Shown here: positions 5,765 through 13,225 of the stretch, piece by piece
Position numbering within the stretch: the first letter of the stretch is position 1
Layout of the letters: each line of letters begins with the position of its first letter
Assembly: GCA_964653695.1 (NCBI GenBank)
Contig: CAZZFQ010000013.1
Coordinates: forward strand, 1-25,914
From: JALHTG01 sp964653695
Lineage (GTDB): Archaea > Thermoproteota > Bathyarchaeia > 40CM-2-53-6 > JALHTG01
Length of the DNA: 25,914 nt
Direction of reading: 5' to 3'
Made by a program: the position numbers and the translations under genes
The notes under the pieces: generated by a model
What the model saw: the letters and a program-made list of their open reading frames with translations, nothing else
The model's database searches: none
What the model was told of the DNA's origin: nothing

Positions 5765-7918
5765 CTATTTCCCGTACCTGTCTATCAGGTCCAGATAGTA
5801 GTCTTCGTCGAACTTCCAGCCTTCGTCCTTTGAGTAGAGATTAACAGGAAGCCACCTTCGAAGACTAGACCACATTCCGACCACATTAAATGAGCAGTTC
5901 GCAAGATGTGTTTTTACTAAACGATCGTCAAGCACCATGAAGAGTTGATTTACTTCTCCCGATGGAACCCCGACTTGGGCAAGTATTCCTTCCAAATCGC
6001 CTCTGACTGCCGCTCCTCGCCAAGCCGGAAGCCTGTCTAGGAACTTGACCAGGGGTTCGACGAAGACACTATCGCAAGGAATCGTTACCAGTGCGTATTC
6101 CTCGGCGCCGGTCTTGAAAGGCTTGGCAATGGGCCTGAAGACTCCGTTACTTAGTAGCCTGTGAATCTTTCTACTGACGTATGCCCCCGAGACTCCAAGT
6201 GCTTTTCCAATCTCAGAATATGAGCTTCTGCAATTGTACGTGAGCTTCTCCATTATCTGAAGATCAAGCTTATCAAGACTCGTTCTTTCCGTTCTGTGTC
6301 GAAGGATTTGCGCTCGAACCGGATCTTGCTGTTCCTTGAGTGCCTTCGCAAGTCCGGCTCCCCAGCTATCCCAATGCACATGCCAGACTGATTCGTCTGG
6401 GTCGTAGTATTCAAAACTCATGTTTGAGAAATCCCTTGTCACGACGAGTGTCATAATCTCTGATGCGAGATCACAATCTCTTAATGCCGACTCAAGCTTA
6501 TCGACAAAGCCGCTCCTTCCTTCTGGAGTATTCATAACAACGAAGTAATCGATCGGTCCGTATAGGCGATAGATGTCTCTGCAGTACGGAATTCGCCACA
6601 GAACTGATGGTAGCCGATCGGTTTTCGATGTCCTCATCAGGAGCAGACACTCTTCCAGCCCTAGCATGTGAACGTTTTCATTTGTGTAGAATCTCAGACA
6701 TGCTTTCTGAGTTAGCCTTTGCAGAATCTTGGTGGCTGTTGGGATGCTCGTGCCAATATGTCGGGCCATTTCGCTCATAGGCATGTCTGGACTCGCAGCC
6801 AATACCTTGAAGAGTGCTATCTCATCGCGGGCAAGACGCACCCTTACCGGGCGCGCAGCAATCGCATCAAGCATCCTTGCATACTCTGGGACTGAGCCTA
6901 TCTGAAGCGATAGTCGCGCCATTTCGCCCAGCCTAGACCAGGCCTGCTTGTAGAGATCATCGCCTACGAAGCTTTCATAGTAGCTGAAGAATTCGGAAAT
7001 GCCAGTTACTATGTCTCTCTTGGTTTCCTCTCTCAGGCCATGTCTTGCAAAAAGCCAGAACTCTCTTTCATATTTGTCGTCAAGCAACTTCGTGACGAGG
7101 TATTCTGACTGCTCATATAGCCTAGGGACAGAGTCAACGATACGAGGGCTTAACAGGTTGACTGCCTCTCTCGCAATCACTGATCGCCTCAGAGCGTCGA
7201 AGAACATCATAGGCGGGGCGACATTCATAGTGGTTGGGTTTGAGTAGTATGTGACCCCCCACCTCTCTGTCCTCTCGTCCTCTGAATACCAAGGATCGAA
7301 GAAGGAGACCAATGCAAGATGGTCGTCGAACTTTTCGGAGTTTTCCCATTCAAGGCCGGTCAGAACCTCAACTCTTGACATGAACTCTGAGAGTTCACGT
7401 TGGCCCTTTGCCAATTCTTGCCTTAGCTCTTGGTTTGGGTCGAAACTTGACTTCACGAGTCCGGCTGTTTCCCTTAGAACCATGTCCGCAATCCTATCTG
7501 AGTCTCTGCTATCGAATAAAGCCTGAATTCTTCCTTTGGAAAGAGAGAGATGGATTGCTTCACTCATCGCTGCCAGCTTTGAGAAGAATTCCTTCCTTGC
7601 AGCTTCATTCTTGTATCTGCTGGTCAGGCGTCTCATGACATTTGAGATCGCCTTTGACAAGTAGCACCTAGAATAGTCGGCGCGCGCGCTATAAGTAGAC
7701 CCCGAACTCTTTCGAATCTGCTTGCCAGATAGCAGTCTGGAGCACTCCCTTTCGGCCAGTACGCCTCTACTCATAAGTGAACGAATCTCTCTCTTCTTGT
7801 CTTCTTCAGGATCTGTTCCAATCAGCGACTGTCTCATTCGGAGGCTGAACTCTAGAATTCCTTCCGAATGCTTCGCTTTTCTTTCGTAGAGATTCATCAG
7901 TTCTTTGAGGCTTCTCAT
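5765..7918 (-). CDS. Large regulator with two Lrp/AsnC-like winged-helix domains and a novel N-terminal half
   Basis: I do not recognise this 717-residue protein as a whole. Two winged-helix segments are visible: about 363-411 (RDEIALFKVLAASPDMPMSE...SIPTATKILQRL) and about 547-597 (SLDKLDLQIMEKLTYNCRSS...VSGAYVSRKIHRLL). Both match the Lrp/AsnC pattern 'D..D..I...L..N.R.S..EIG..LGVS...V..RI..L...G'. Each is followed by about 110-120 residues alternating beta and alpha (for example YGPIDYFVVMNT; AVRGDLEGILAQV) that may be ACT/RAM-like sensor domains. The first 360 residues are charged and largely helical, rich in Arg/Glu, with no motif I can name. There is no membrane segment, so it should be a cytoplasmic DNA-binding protein. 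It converges on the 22-codon frame and lies downstream of a small membrane-protein gene on the same strand. ATG 7918 is the start; no clear ribosome site. Confidence 0.7.
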   Translation of the reverse strand: MRSLKELMNLYERKAKHSEGILEFSLRMRQSLIGTDPEEDKKREIRSLMSRGVLAERECSRLLSGKQIRKSSGSTYSARADYSRCYLSKAISNVMRRLTSRYKNEAARKEFFSKLAAMSEAIHLSLSKGRIQALFDSRDSDRIADMVLRETAGLVKSSFDPNQELRQELAKGQRELSEFMSRVEVLTGLEWENSEKFDDHLALVSFFDPWYSEDERTERWGVTYYSNPTTMNVAPPMMFFDALRRSVIAREAVNLLSPRIVDSVPRLYEQSEYLVTKLLDDKYEREFWLFARHGLREETKRDIVTGISEFFSYYESFVGDDLYKQAWSRLGEMARLSLQIGSVPEYARMLDAIAARPVRVRLARDEIALFKVLAASPDMPMSEMARHIGTSIPTATKILQRLTQKACLRFYTNENVHMLGLEECLLLMRTSKTDRLPSVLWRIPYCRDIYRLYGPIDYFVVMNTPEGRSGFVDKLESALRDCDLASEIMTLVVTRDFSNMSFEYYDPDESVWHVHWDSWGAGLAKALKEQQDPVRAQILRHRTERTSLDKLDLQIMEKLTYNCRSSYSEIGKALGVSGAYVSRKIHRLLSNGVFRPIAKPFKTGAEEYALVTIPCDSVFVEPLVKFLDRLPAWRGAAVRGDLEGILAQVGVPSGEVNQLFMVLDDRLVKTHLANCSFNVVGMWSSLRRWLPVNLYSKDEGWKFDEDYYLDLIDRYGK

Positions 7919-7995
7919 TCCATGTCCTGGCTCGTAGCTGGAAGCAACTCATACGTCAGTAAGAATCTAGAATGTCATTTCCTTTTGAGTCTATC

Positions 7996-8023
7996 ATACC
8001 TTGAGATGGCAATCTCAAGATAC
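7996..8023. repeat. Perfect-arm palindrome between the membrane-protein and regulator genes
   Basis: CTTGAGAT (8000-8007) and ATCTCAAG (8012-8019) are exact reverse complements around the four bases GGCA. On the - strand the RNA stem could extend by three or four more pairs using G-U. It directly follows the stop of the membrane-protein gene (8025) and lies about 80 bases before the regulator's ATG (7918). It could be a 3' hairpin or an operator in the regulator's promoter. There is no T-run after it on the - strand. Confidence 0.4.
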
Positions 8024-8024
8024 C

Positions 8025-8492
8025 CTAGGCTTCTCCGATTAGCAAGATGGATATTCCGCCAAGCAAGAAGCCGATAATCACTCGCGTACTGAAAGTTTCC
8101 TTGAACACAAGTGCGCTAGCTACCGCTGTTGAAACGATCGACAATACCGTGAGAAGGGCGTTGAGCCGGCCAAGTCCCGTCACGGATAGAGGTATCCCAA
8201 TAAGGATGCGGGAAGCAAAGAGCATGACCAAAGCGACGAATACTGCTGGGTAGAACAGGAACTCGAAGGCCACTGAAGCTGGTTTGAGCATATATCCTCC
8301 AAGTACGGCCATCAGGGCTCCAGCCGACAGAAGCGCCATTCCGACAAATGAGATCTTCGATGGCTCTGCTTGAAGCAACCTTTCGAAGGTCAAGGTTCCA
8401 AAAGCATTTGTTCCATGCTTGAAAAGTACACTGCCAACCGTTCCGACGATGGTTATGGCCGCTATTGAGATCCAGAATCTAGAATCAATCAT
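8025..8492 (-). CDS. Small EamA/DMT- or SMR-like integral membrane protein
   Basis: From ATG 8492 the protein has 155 residues with about five hydrophobic segments (roughly 7-27, 49-68, 74-97, 103-127, 134-153). The C-terminal part, ending with FKETFSTRVIIGFLLGGISILLIG, has the 'E then G-rich helix' look of the drug/metabolite transporter and small multidrug resistance families. It is half the size of a ten-helix DMT, so it would act as a dimer if a transporter; the substrate is unknown. GTG at 8504 is in frame, but GGTGGAG lies six bases before the ATG, so 8492 is preferred. A 26-base palindrome covers its predicted transcription start. The regulator gene follows on the same strand. Confidence 0.7.
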   Translation of the reverse strand: MIDSRFWISIAAITIVGTVGSVLFKHGTNAFGTLTFERLLQAEPSKISFVGMALLSAGALMAVLGGYMLKPASVAFEFLFYPAVFVALVMLFASRILIGIPLSVTGLGRLNALLTVLSIVSTAVASALVFKETFSTRVIIGFLLGGISILLIGEA

Positions 8493-8580
8493 CCTTCTCT
8501 CCACCAGTCTTTACCAAGCCATCTAGGGGAGGCGAGGGCACATATCTCTTTTCTCAACGTCGGTTCTGCCCTTTTCTGAT

Positions 8581-8606
8581 GGTCAACTTGTCTGGACATC
8601 TTGACC
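8581..8606. promoter_or_regulatory. 26-base nested palindrome, candidate operator of the small membrane-protein gene
   Basis: The outer arms GGTCAA (8581-8586) and TTGACC (8601-8606) are exact reverse complements, and inside them TGTC (8589-8592) pairs with GACA (8595-8598) about the same centre. Twenty of the 26 positions are symmetric. It lies directly downstream of the - strand TATA-like sequence, so the predicted transcription start (about 8584-8590) falls inside it. This is the standard position for a repressor site. Confidence 0.45.
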
Positions 8607-8618
8607 TTATTAAGTAAA
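8607..8618 (-). promoter_or_regulatory. TATA-like box for the small membrane-protein gene
   Basis: On the - strand this reads TTTACTTAATAA. Transcription about 26 bases downstream would begin near 8584-8590 and give a leader of about 95 bases before ATG 8492. The AT-rich patch stands out in a region of balanced composition. Prediction only. Confidence 0.35.
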
Positions 8619-8623
8619 TGACC

Positions 8624-8892
8624 TTTGGAACGCCCTGAGCTGAGGAAAAAAGGTCCCAGAGCATCCGGCTCGAAATCGAAGCGTCCGTCCTAGATCGAGC
8701 CGCGAACCGTGATGGCGGGTACCTACCATAAGGCATTCAAACGCCTTTCTGTTGGTTCCTCCCAGTTTTAGAAGATTCATCAGCGCAGTTTCATGTTGCT
8801 AGTAGCGCTCTAACGCCTACCGAAACGCTGACAACTACATCTTGAAGAATGTTCATCAAAGTAACAGAACGCATTTGGTCTATTGTCTGCGA
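8624..8892. other. Gene-free stretch with several possible hairpins; possible noncoding RNA
   Basis: Together with the promoter and leader at 8505-8623 this makes 388 bases with no convincing protein gene. Three inverted repeats are visible: CGGCTCGA (8666-8673) with TCGAGCCG (8695-8702), exact over eight bases; AAGGC (8730-8734) with GCCTT (8743-8747); and AGCGC (about 8783) with GCGCT (about 8806). I could not match tRNA, SRP RNA, RNase P RNA or a clear C/D-box RNA on either strand. It may be a structured RNA, or untranslated spacer. Confidence 0.2.
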
Positions 8893-9432
8893 TCACAGTT
8901 CCAGAGCCATGACCACTTCGTCTAGGTACTGGTCTCCCTTGCGTATGGCCTTGGGCATCCTTCCGACCTCTCTAAAGCCAACCTTCTCATAGACATGTCT
9001 AGCGCGCAGGTTCGACTCGTACACGCTCAAGCAGAGAAGCCTTAGCCCAACCTTCCTTGACTCCTCGATAAGGACTCCTATCATCTCAGTTCCGATACCA
9101 ACATCACGGTAACCGTCCTTAAGTGCAATAGCCAACCCTCCAACATGCCTCCTTCTCCCTGTCCCTATACGAACCTCGGAGTTCGCAACGAGCTTTCCAT
9201 CAACCTCCCCAACTACACAGATCGCAAAGCCTTTTTCAACGTCAGCAAGTAGTTTTCCAAGCCAATCGGCCTCGGCTTCACGTGTCCTCCGGGCCTCAAC
9301 CGGTATCTCCGCCCCCTCATCAACAAGTGAATTGATGAACTCCAAGAAATCGTCGAGATCACTCATCATCGGAGCCCGAAATATTACTCTTCGTCTATCC
9401 TTCGAATCAAACTCTCCGTAAATCTTCTCCAT
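8893..9432 (-). CDS. GNAT-family N-acetyltransferase
   Basis: A 179-residue acetyl-CoA-dependent acetyltransferase. The GNAT core is clear: strand 4 (VGGLAIALKDGYRDVGIGTEM), with the acetyl-CoA pyrophosphate loop R-D-V-G-I-G-T, then a helix (MIGVLIEESRKVG) and the closing strand (LLCLSVYESNLRARHVYEKVGF). The 'N..A..VYEK.GF' ending is typical of the RimI/PhnO-like group. The N-terminal part (FRAPMMSDLDDFLEFIN) is the usual first strand and helix. The acceptor substrate cannot be read. ATG 9432 is preferred to the GTG one codon upstream. It lies 60 bases after the small membrane-protein gene on the same strand. Confidence 0.88.
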   Translation of the reverse strand: MEKIYGEFDSKDRRRVIFRAPMMSDLDDFLEFINSLVDEGAEIPVEARRTREAEADWLGKLLADVEKGFAICVVGEVDGKLVANSEVRIGTGRRRHVGGLAIALKDGYRDVGIGTEMIGVLIEESRKVGLRLLCLSVYESNLRARHVYEKVGFREVGRMPKAIRKGDQYLDEVVMALEL

Positions 9433-9492
9433 CACCGATCATCCCTGGGGAGGTACGCCTACAATCTGCCCGCATCTATCTGTTGAAAGATT

Positions 9493-9738
9493 CTAGGGGG
9501 TTGGAGTTGGTCCTATCTCTTCTAGCGGAGGTGTTGTCAGCATCGTCCATCCAATCCACATCAATATCACCAGAACTGCAAGAACCGCCAATGCCACTGG
9601 AATGGCTATCGCCAACTCTTGGAGTTGCCTCAGAAAAGCTACACCAAGATATCCGCCGACGAAAATGGAGACATAACCCACCGCAGCTAGGAGAGACACT
9701 AGGAAAACAAGCGCCCCGTAGATCTGATCTTTGCTCAT
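9493..9738 (-). CDS. Small two-helix membrane protein, unknown
   Basis: An 81-residue protein from ATG 9738, with two long hydrophobic segments (about 7-32 GALVFLVSLLAAVGYVSIFVGGY and 43-66 AIPVALAVLAVLVILMWIGW) and a short acidic, proline-rich tail ending PTPTP. GAGAGG lies about seven bases before this ATG; another in-frame ATG (9765) would add nine basic residues and place that ribosome site inside the gene. It lies just after ThrRS on the same strand and may be cotranscribed. I know no function; similar short hairpin membrane proteins often assist larger complexes. Confidence 0.65.
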   Translation of the reverse strand: MSKDQIYGALVFLVSLLAAVGYVSIFVGGYLGVAFLRQLQELAIAIPVALAVLAVLVILMWIGWTMLTTPPLEEIGPTPTP

Positions 9739-9821
9739 GGCCTGTCCTCTCTTGATGAATCGCATTCGGTATAAAATACTACTTGCGAGTGGTTCTAAGA
9801 ACGGTCAGAGTCTGGTTCGGG

Positions 9822-11660
9822 CTAAGATTTGTAGACTGGTCTTTGGCTCAGGAGCGATGGCATCTTTAGGTTTGTCTGCGGGTACCCCTTTGTTCGCTCT
9901 GCTATCTCTTCGACTAGTTCAGGAAGAGACATAGACTTCTGCTCGCCTGTCTCCCTCTTCCTAACGTTGAGGAGATCCGTTTTCACTTCTCTCTCTCCTA
10001 TCACGACTATATAGGGGACCCAGCTGACCTCAGCGTCTCTGACACGTTTCGAGATGGATTCTGGTCGATCGTCTAGGTCTACTCTAATGCCAGCAACTTC
10101 GATCTTGGACATTATATCGCGTGAGTGCTGCATGAAACCGTCACTTACAGGAATGATTCTTGCTTGTACTGGCGTAAGCCAAAGTGGCAGACATGGAACC
10201 TTGCCCTCCTTCTCAAGCTTAACCGCCGTGTCTAGAACTGTGAAGATGTAACGTTCGACTGTCCCGATTAGCGCGCTGTGTATTATTGGCGGATGCTCCT
10301 TGTTTCCATCAGGGTCCGTGTAAGCTATTCCGAATCTCTTGGCGTTCCCGACATCTATCTGGAATGTTGCTATCTCTCTTGGTCGTCTGAGATCATCGAT
10401 TATTGTGTACTCGACATTGATGACCCAATAGTAGATTCCTTCAGGAACAAAGCTGAGGAGTACAGGTTTCCCCTCGACTGCCACGAGCTCGTTGAAGAAA
10501 TCCTTGTTCTGCTCATAGAAGCTCTTGGTTGTATTGTAGATCGACACGTAGTCTCTTCCCAGCTTCCCTATCTCTTCATAGATCTTTCTGTGGAGCTTCA
10601 TCGCGGCGATCTTGGCGTCTTCGACGTTTCGGCAGAATACATGCAGGTCTGGCATGTGCAGTTTCCTGACTCTGAAACAAAGCAGGAGCTCTCCACTCTG
10701 TTCCAGCCTGTAGCTATCGGCCACCTCGAACGTTCCGAAAGGTATCTGCCGGTAGCTGATCGCCCAGTCCTTGAGCATCGCAAATTGCTGATGGCAGGCC
10801 GCGTACCTAAGCACATAGCTTTTCTCATCTATGTTGACCTGATAGAGTCTGCCTCCAAAAAGCTCCGCATGTTCCTTCACGGGTTTGACTGAAAGGTCGA
10901 ACATGTTCGTGCCTCGGACCTCAAAGACCGGTATGCCTAGTGACTTCGCCACCGTCCAAGAGTAGTTAGCGACGAGTTCGAACATGAGGCTCGCTTCAGG
11001 GCCATACCTCATGTGTCCGACATCTGAGTATGGTTCCCATTCGAACCCGAACTTCCTGCAATAATCTAGGAATCGCGGTTCTCCTCCAACCAGCCCGGTC
11101 TTGAAGGCTTCCTTTTCGACAAGCATCCTGAAGTCACCTTCGTCAGGTTTGAAAGGGTAAACCTTGGGATCATAGATTCGGCCTTGCATGTCGAGCACGG
11201 CGTATTCTACCTCAACATGAGATTCTTTGGGGCGCTCCTCTTCGGATGTGACGGTTCGGGAGAGCTCTGAGAGTGGGTGCCCCTTGCATGATATCTCGAA
11301 GCTCTTGTACCATCCGAAGGGGCTCTTCGTGGTTTGGTATCCGCTATGCAATAGCTCCGCCTGGATATTCGTGAGGATCGCGATGGCTGTGTCTCTTGAC
11401 GCCAAACTACTCGATAAATGCGCGTAAGGGTAGATTACGATCCTCTTTGCCTTCACCCACTTAGCGACTTCTTGGATTGATCCAGCCGCGTTCCTCGCAA
11501 CCTTCTCCGGGTTCTTCTCGTCCGCTTTCTCCACCGTGCAGAACGAAACCAGCACATCTTCTGTCATCCCCTTTCTTTCAGATTCAACGACCTGTTCTGG
11601 TTCCTCAATCGCTCTTTCAAGCACTTCATACTCGAAGTGATCCGCATGTATCAGAAGCAT
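9822..11660 (-). CDS. thrS: Threonyl-tRNA synthetase, archaeal type with editing domain
   Basis: A 612-residue class II synthetase that charges tRNA-Thr. The N-terminal about 140 residues are the archaeal D-aminoacyl-deacylase-like editing domain (MLLIHADHFEYEV at the start; SPFGWYKSFEISCKGHPLSE near its end), which removes mis-attached serine. The catalytic core follows (GPEASLMFELVANYSW; ACHQQFAML, LHMPDLHVF and IIHSALIGTVERY hold the expected zinc Cys/His ligands and the motif 3 Arg). The C-terminal anticodon-binding domain begins near LPLWLTPVQARIIPVSD. Some crenarchaea split editing and catalysis into two genes; here they are fused. I start at ATG 11660 because the upstream GTG (11705) would overlap the preceding gene and the family begins at this methionine. 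Confidence 0.96.
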   Translation of the reverse strand: MLLIHADHFEYEVLERAIEEPEQVVESERKGMTEDVLVSFCTVEKADEKNPEKVARNAAGSIQEVAKWVKAKRIVIYPYAHLSSSLASRDTAIAILTNIQAELLHSGYQTTKSPFGWYKSFEISCKGHPLSELSRTVTSEEERPKESHVEVEYAVLDMQGRIYDPKVYPFKPDEGDFRMLVEKEAFKTGLVGGEPRFLDYCRKFGFEWEPYSDVGHMRYGPEASLMFELVANYSWTVAKSLGIPVFEVRGTNMFDLSVKPVKEHAELFGGRLYQVNIDEKSYVLRYAACHQQFAMLKDWAISYRQIPFGTFEVADSYRLEQSGELLLCFRVRKLHMPDLHVFCRNVEDAKIAAMKLHRKIYEEIGKLGRDYVSIYNTTKSFYEQNKDFFNELVAVEGKPVLLSFVPEGIYYWVINVEYTIIDDLRRPREIATFQIDVGNAKRFGIAYTDPDGNKEHPPIIHSALIGTVERYIFTVLDTAVKLEKEGKVPCLPLWLTPVQARIIPVSDGFMQHSRDIMSKIEVAGIRVDLDDRPESISKRVRDAEVSWVPYIVVIGEREVKTDLLNVRKRETGEQKSMSLPELVEEIAERTKGYPQTNLKMPSLLSQRPVYKS

Positions 11661-11686
11661 TCTCAATTCTCTGACGCCACCTGGGC

Positions 11687-11893
11687 CTAAGGATTCCAAC
11701 GCCACTTCTGCAGTCTGCGGTCTTTCCTGAGATGTTTCTTCAGCTCCTTGTAGTGCTTCTTGCAGAGATAGGCTCTTCTTGTTTCCACTGTCTTCAGTTT
11801 CGCCTCCGAAGCCATCTCGGCGGAGATCGACCGTATAGCCGCTTCAGTACAGCCTTCTACACTGCACATGACTCCCTTGTCTATCTTGCCCAT
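11687..11893 (-). CDS. Small Cys/His protein, probable zinc binder
   Basis: From ATG 11893 this is a 68-residue, strongly basic protein with four potential metal ligands: Cys10, Cys15, Cys44 and His47 (C-x4-C, then C-x2-H). The sequence starts MGKIDKGVMCSVEGC and ends in a Lys/Arg/Trp-rich helix (KKHYKELKKHLRKD). I believe similar small zinc-ribbon-like proteins are conserved in TACK archaea, but I cannot name a function; RNA or ribosome association would fit the charge. A longer in-frame start (11962) is possible. ThrRS follows 26 bases later and is probably cotranscribed. Confidence 0.65.
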   Translation of the reverse strand: MGKIDKGVMCSVEGCTEAAIRSISAEMASEAKLKTVETRRAYLCKKHYKELKKHLRKDRRLQKWRWNP

Positions 11894-11991
11894 CTTGAAA
11901 TCAAGCCTGCTACTGGCCGTACAGTCAATCTCGTATATGATGCCATAGCAGTTTAAAGGCATACTGAGGTATCGTAGTCTAGGGAAAGCTA

Positions 11992-12564
11992 GTGCTCACC
12001 AAACTAAAGGAACAATCAAGGAGATTCTTTGACTTTCACGCGAGACAGCTGCACGCTTTGGGCTTCAGCCCTACATCTACAAGCATCTTAGGTATGCTTC
12101 TTGCCATCGGGTCCTCGGCCTGCTACTATCTTTCACCAGGTAATAGCTCACTGTCGTTGCTGGCTGCCGCTCTTCTCCTTTCTTCTGGGTTCTTCGATGC
12201 TTCAGATGGAGCAATTGCTCGACTTTATGGCCAAGTCACAAGATTCGGCGGCTTCTGCGATTCCCTGATTGACAAGGTTGGCGAGATGCTTGTGCTCTCA
12301 GCGATTGTTCTCGCAGGCTTATGCTCAACCTTCTGGGGTCTCTGGGCCATCTCGAGTTCAATCCTCGTAAGCTACGCGAGGGCTAGGGGGGAGAGCGAAG
12401 GAGCCGACATGAAAGTTGGGATTGCAGAGAGGCCTGAGAGATTGCTTATTCTTGTCGCCGCGACTCTAGCTGGTTTCATCGAGGCAGGGATCATAGCAAT
12501 ATCCGCCGTGGCGTCAATCACTGTTCTGCAGAGAGTCCATCATGCGTATAGGGAGTTGACCTAG
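11992..12564 (+). CDS. CDP-alcohol phosphatidyltransferase, archaetidylinositol-phosphate-synthase-like
   Basis: A 190-residue membrane enzyme of polar-lipid synthesis. The complete CDP-alcohol motif is present: Asp69-x2-Asp72-Gly-x2-Ala-Arg77-x8-Gly86-x3-Asp90-x3-Asp94, with the aspartates binding the metal and the CDP substrate. About five to six hydrophobic helices surround it. In archaea, members of this size transfer the CDP-archaeol lipid to inositol phosphate, glycerol phosphate or serine. The N-terminal pattern (FSPTSTSILGMLLA) and length resemble archaetidylinositol phosphate synthase, but the head group is inferred. It starts at GTG with AGGG seven bases upstream and is divergent from the small Cys/His protein. 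Confidence 0.88.
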   Translation: MLTKLKEQSRRFFDFHARQLHALGFSPTSTSILGMLLAIGSSACYYLSPGNSSLSLLAAALLLSSGFFDASDGAIARLYGQVTRFGGFCDSLIDKVGEMLVLSAIVLAGLCSTFWGLWAISSSILVSYARARGESEGADMKVGIAERPERLLILVAATLAGFIEAGIIAISAVASITVLQRVHHAYRELT

Positions 12565-12688
12565 GCAAGCGACCTTCTCCGAAGTCATCTGTCGCTGTTG
12601 AGATCATAAGCTTCAGAGGGTCACCTTATCCAATGTGTATTGCTGTCTCTTGGAGCCTTCTAAAAGTCTTCAAGCACTTTGCGTGGGT

Positions 12689-12967
12689 CTAGTAGGGGAA
12701 CCGCCTTTCTTCTCTCGCCCGGACCTTCGAGACCCCGAAGTGAACGGCACAGGACACACAATAGTACTTGAATACTTGCCGCCTTGCAATGTAGGTGCCT
12801 TTGGCCCTGAGTTCGCGTGCTAAAGTGGGCTCAACCAATGAGACCCAGTGAGTCGATCTCTTTGCTTTGTCTCTAGGAACCTGCATCCCGCAGTTGCTGC
12901 ACTGGACCAGTTCGGACCTTCCTTTTCCGCCCTTGCTTCGCCCCCTGGACTTCCTTTTCTTTCCCAT
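12689..12967 (-). CDS. rps26e: 30S ribosomal protein eS26
   Basis: A 92-residue ribosomal protein: a Lys/Arg/Gly-rich N-terminus (MGKKRKSRGRSKGGKGR), then zinc ligands Cys23, Cys26, Cys70 and Cys73 in two C-x2-C pairs, and the family stretch Q-C-S-N-C-G...VPRDKAK. It binds near the mRNA exit of the small subunit. Among archaea eS26 is found in TACK and Asgard lineages and generally not in euryarchaea, so it is the best taxonomic marker here. The gene stands alone and convergent to the lipid enzyme. Confidence 0.95.
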   Translation of the reverse strand: MGKKRKSRGRSKGGKGRSELVQCSNCGMQVPRDKAKRSTHWVSLVEPTLARELRAKGTYIARRQVFKYYCVSCAVHFGVSKVRAREERRFPY

Positions 12968-12990
12968 CTCTGTACCTTCTTCTTGGTCTA

Positions 12991-12998
12991 ATCCTAAA
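12991..12998 (-). promoter_or_regulatory. TATA-like box for eS26
   Basis: On the - strand this reads TTTAGGAT, centred about 27 bases before the ATG at 12967. That spacing is what a leaderless archaeal transcript would show. The match to the TATA consensus is only partial. Confidence 0.3.
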
Positions 12999-13225
12999 CG
13001 ACCGCCTATTATGGCTTTATCCCAAGATAGATATGCTGCAAAAACGAAGCCAGAAGAAGTGAACGACTGTGGAATCGGCGATATTCTTCCAACTCTTCAC
13101 CCCGATCACGAAAGATCACATTTCTTCTGTGCCAAAAGGAGCCTTGATTTCCCACACTTTTTTAGCATCCTACTGCCTAGTCATCGGCCAATCGCCACCG
13201 TTTCGTCAAATCAATGTGAAATAGC

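Noticed and set aside
8576..8640. Possible C/D-box guide RNA (TGATGG ... CTGA)
   Set aside because: The C box deviates from RTGATGA and no convincing D' and C' pair is present between; the palindrome explains the region better.
8640..8656. GAGGAAAAAAGGTCC, similar to the RNase P RNA GAGGAAAGTCC element
   Set aside because: It has extra adenines, and no ACAGAAA or GGCTTA-type 3' element follows at suitable spacing on that strand; an isolated ACAGAAAGG lies on the opposite strand.
8554..8736. A 60-codon - strand frame in the gap before the small membrane protein
   Set aside because: No ribosome site and no similarity I recognise; it crosses the palindrome and TATA-like box, so a promoter reading is preferred.
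12968..13225. 258-base spacer between eS26 and the PfkB kinase examined for a hidden gene or tRNA
   Set aside because: No tRNA arms, no ribosome site with a sustained frame and no strong hairpin; only the weak eS26 TATA-like box was kept.
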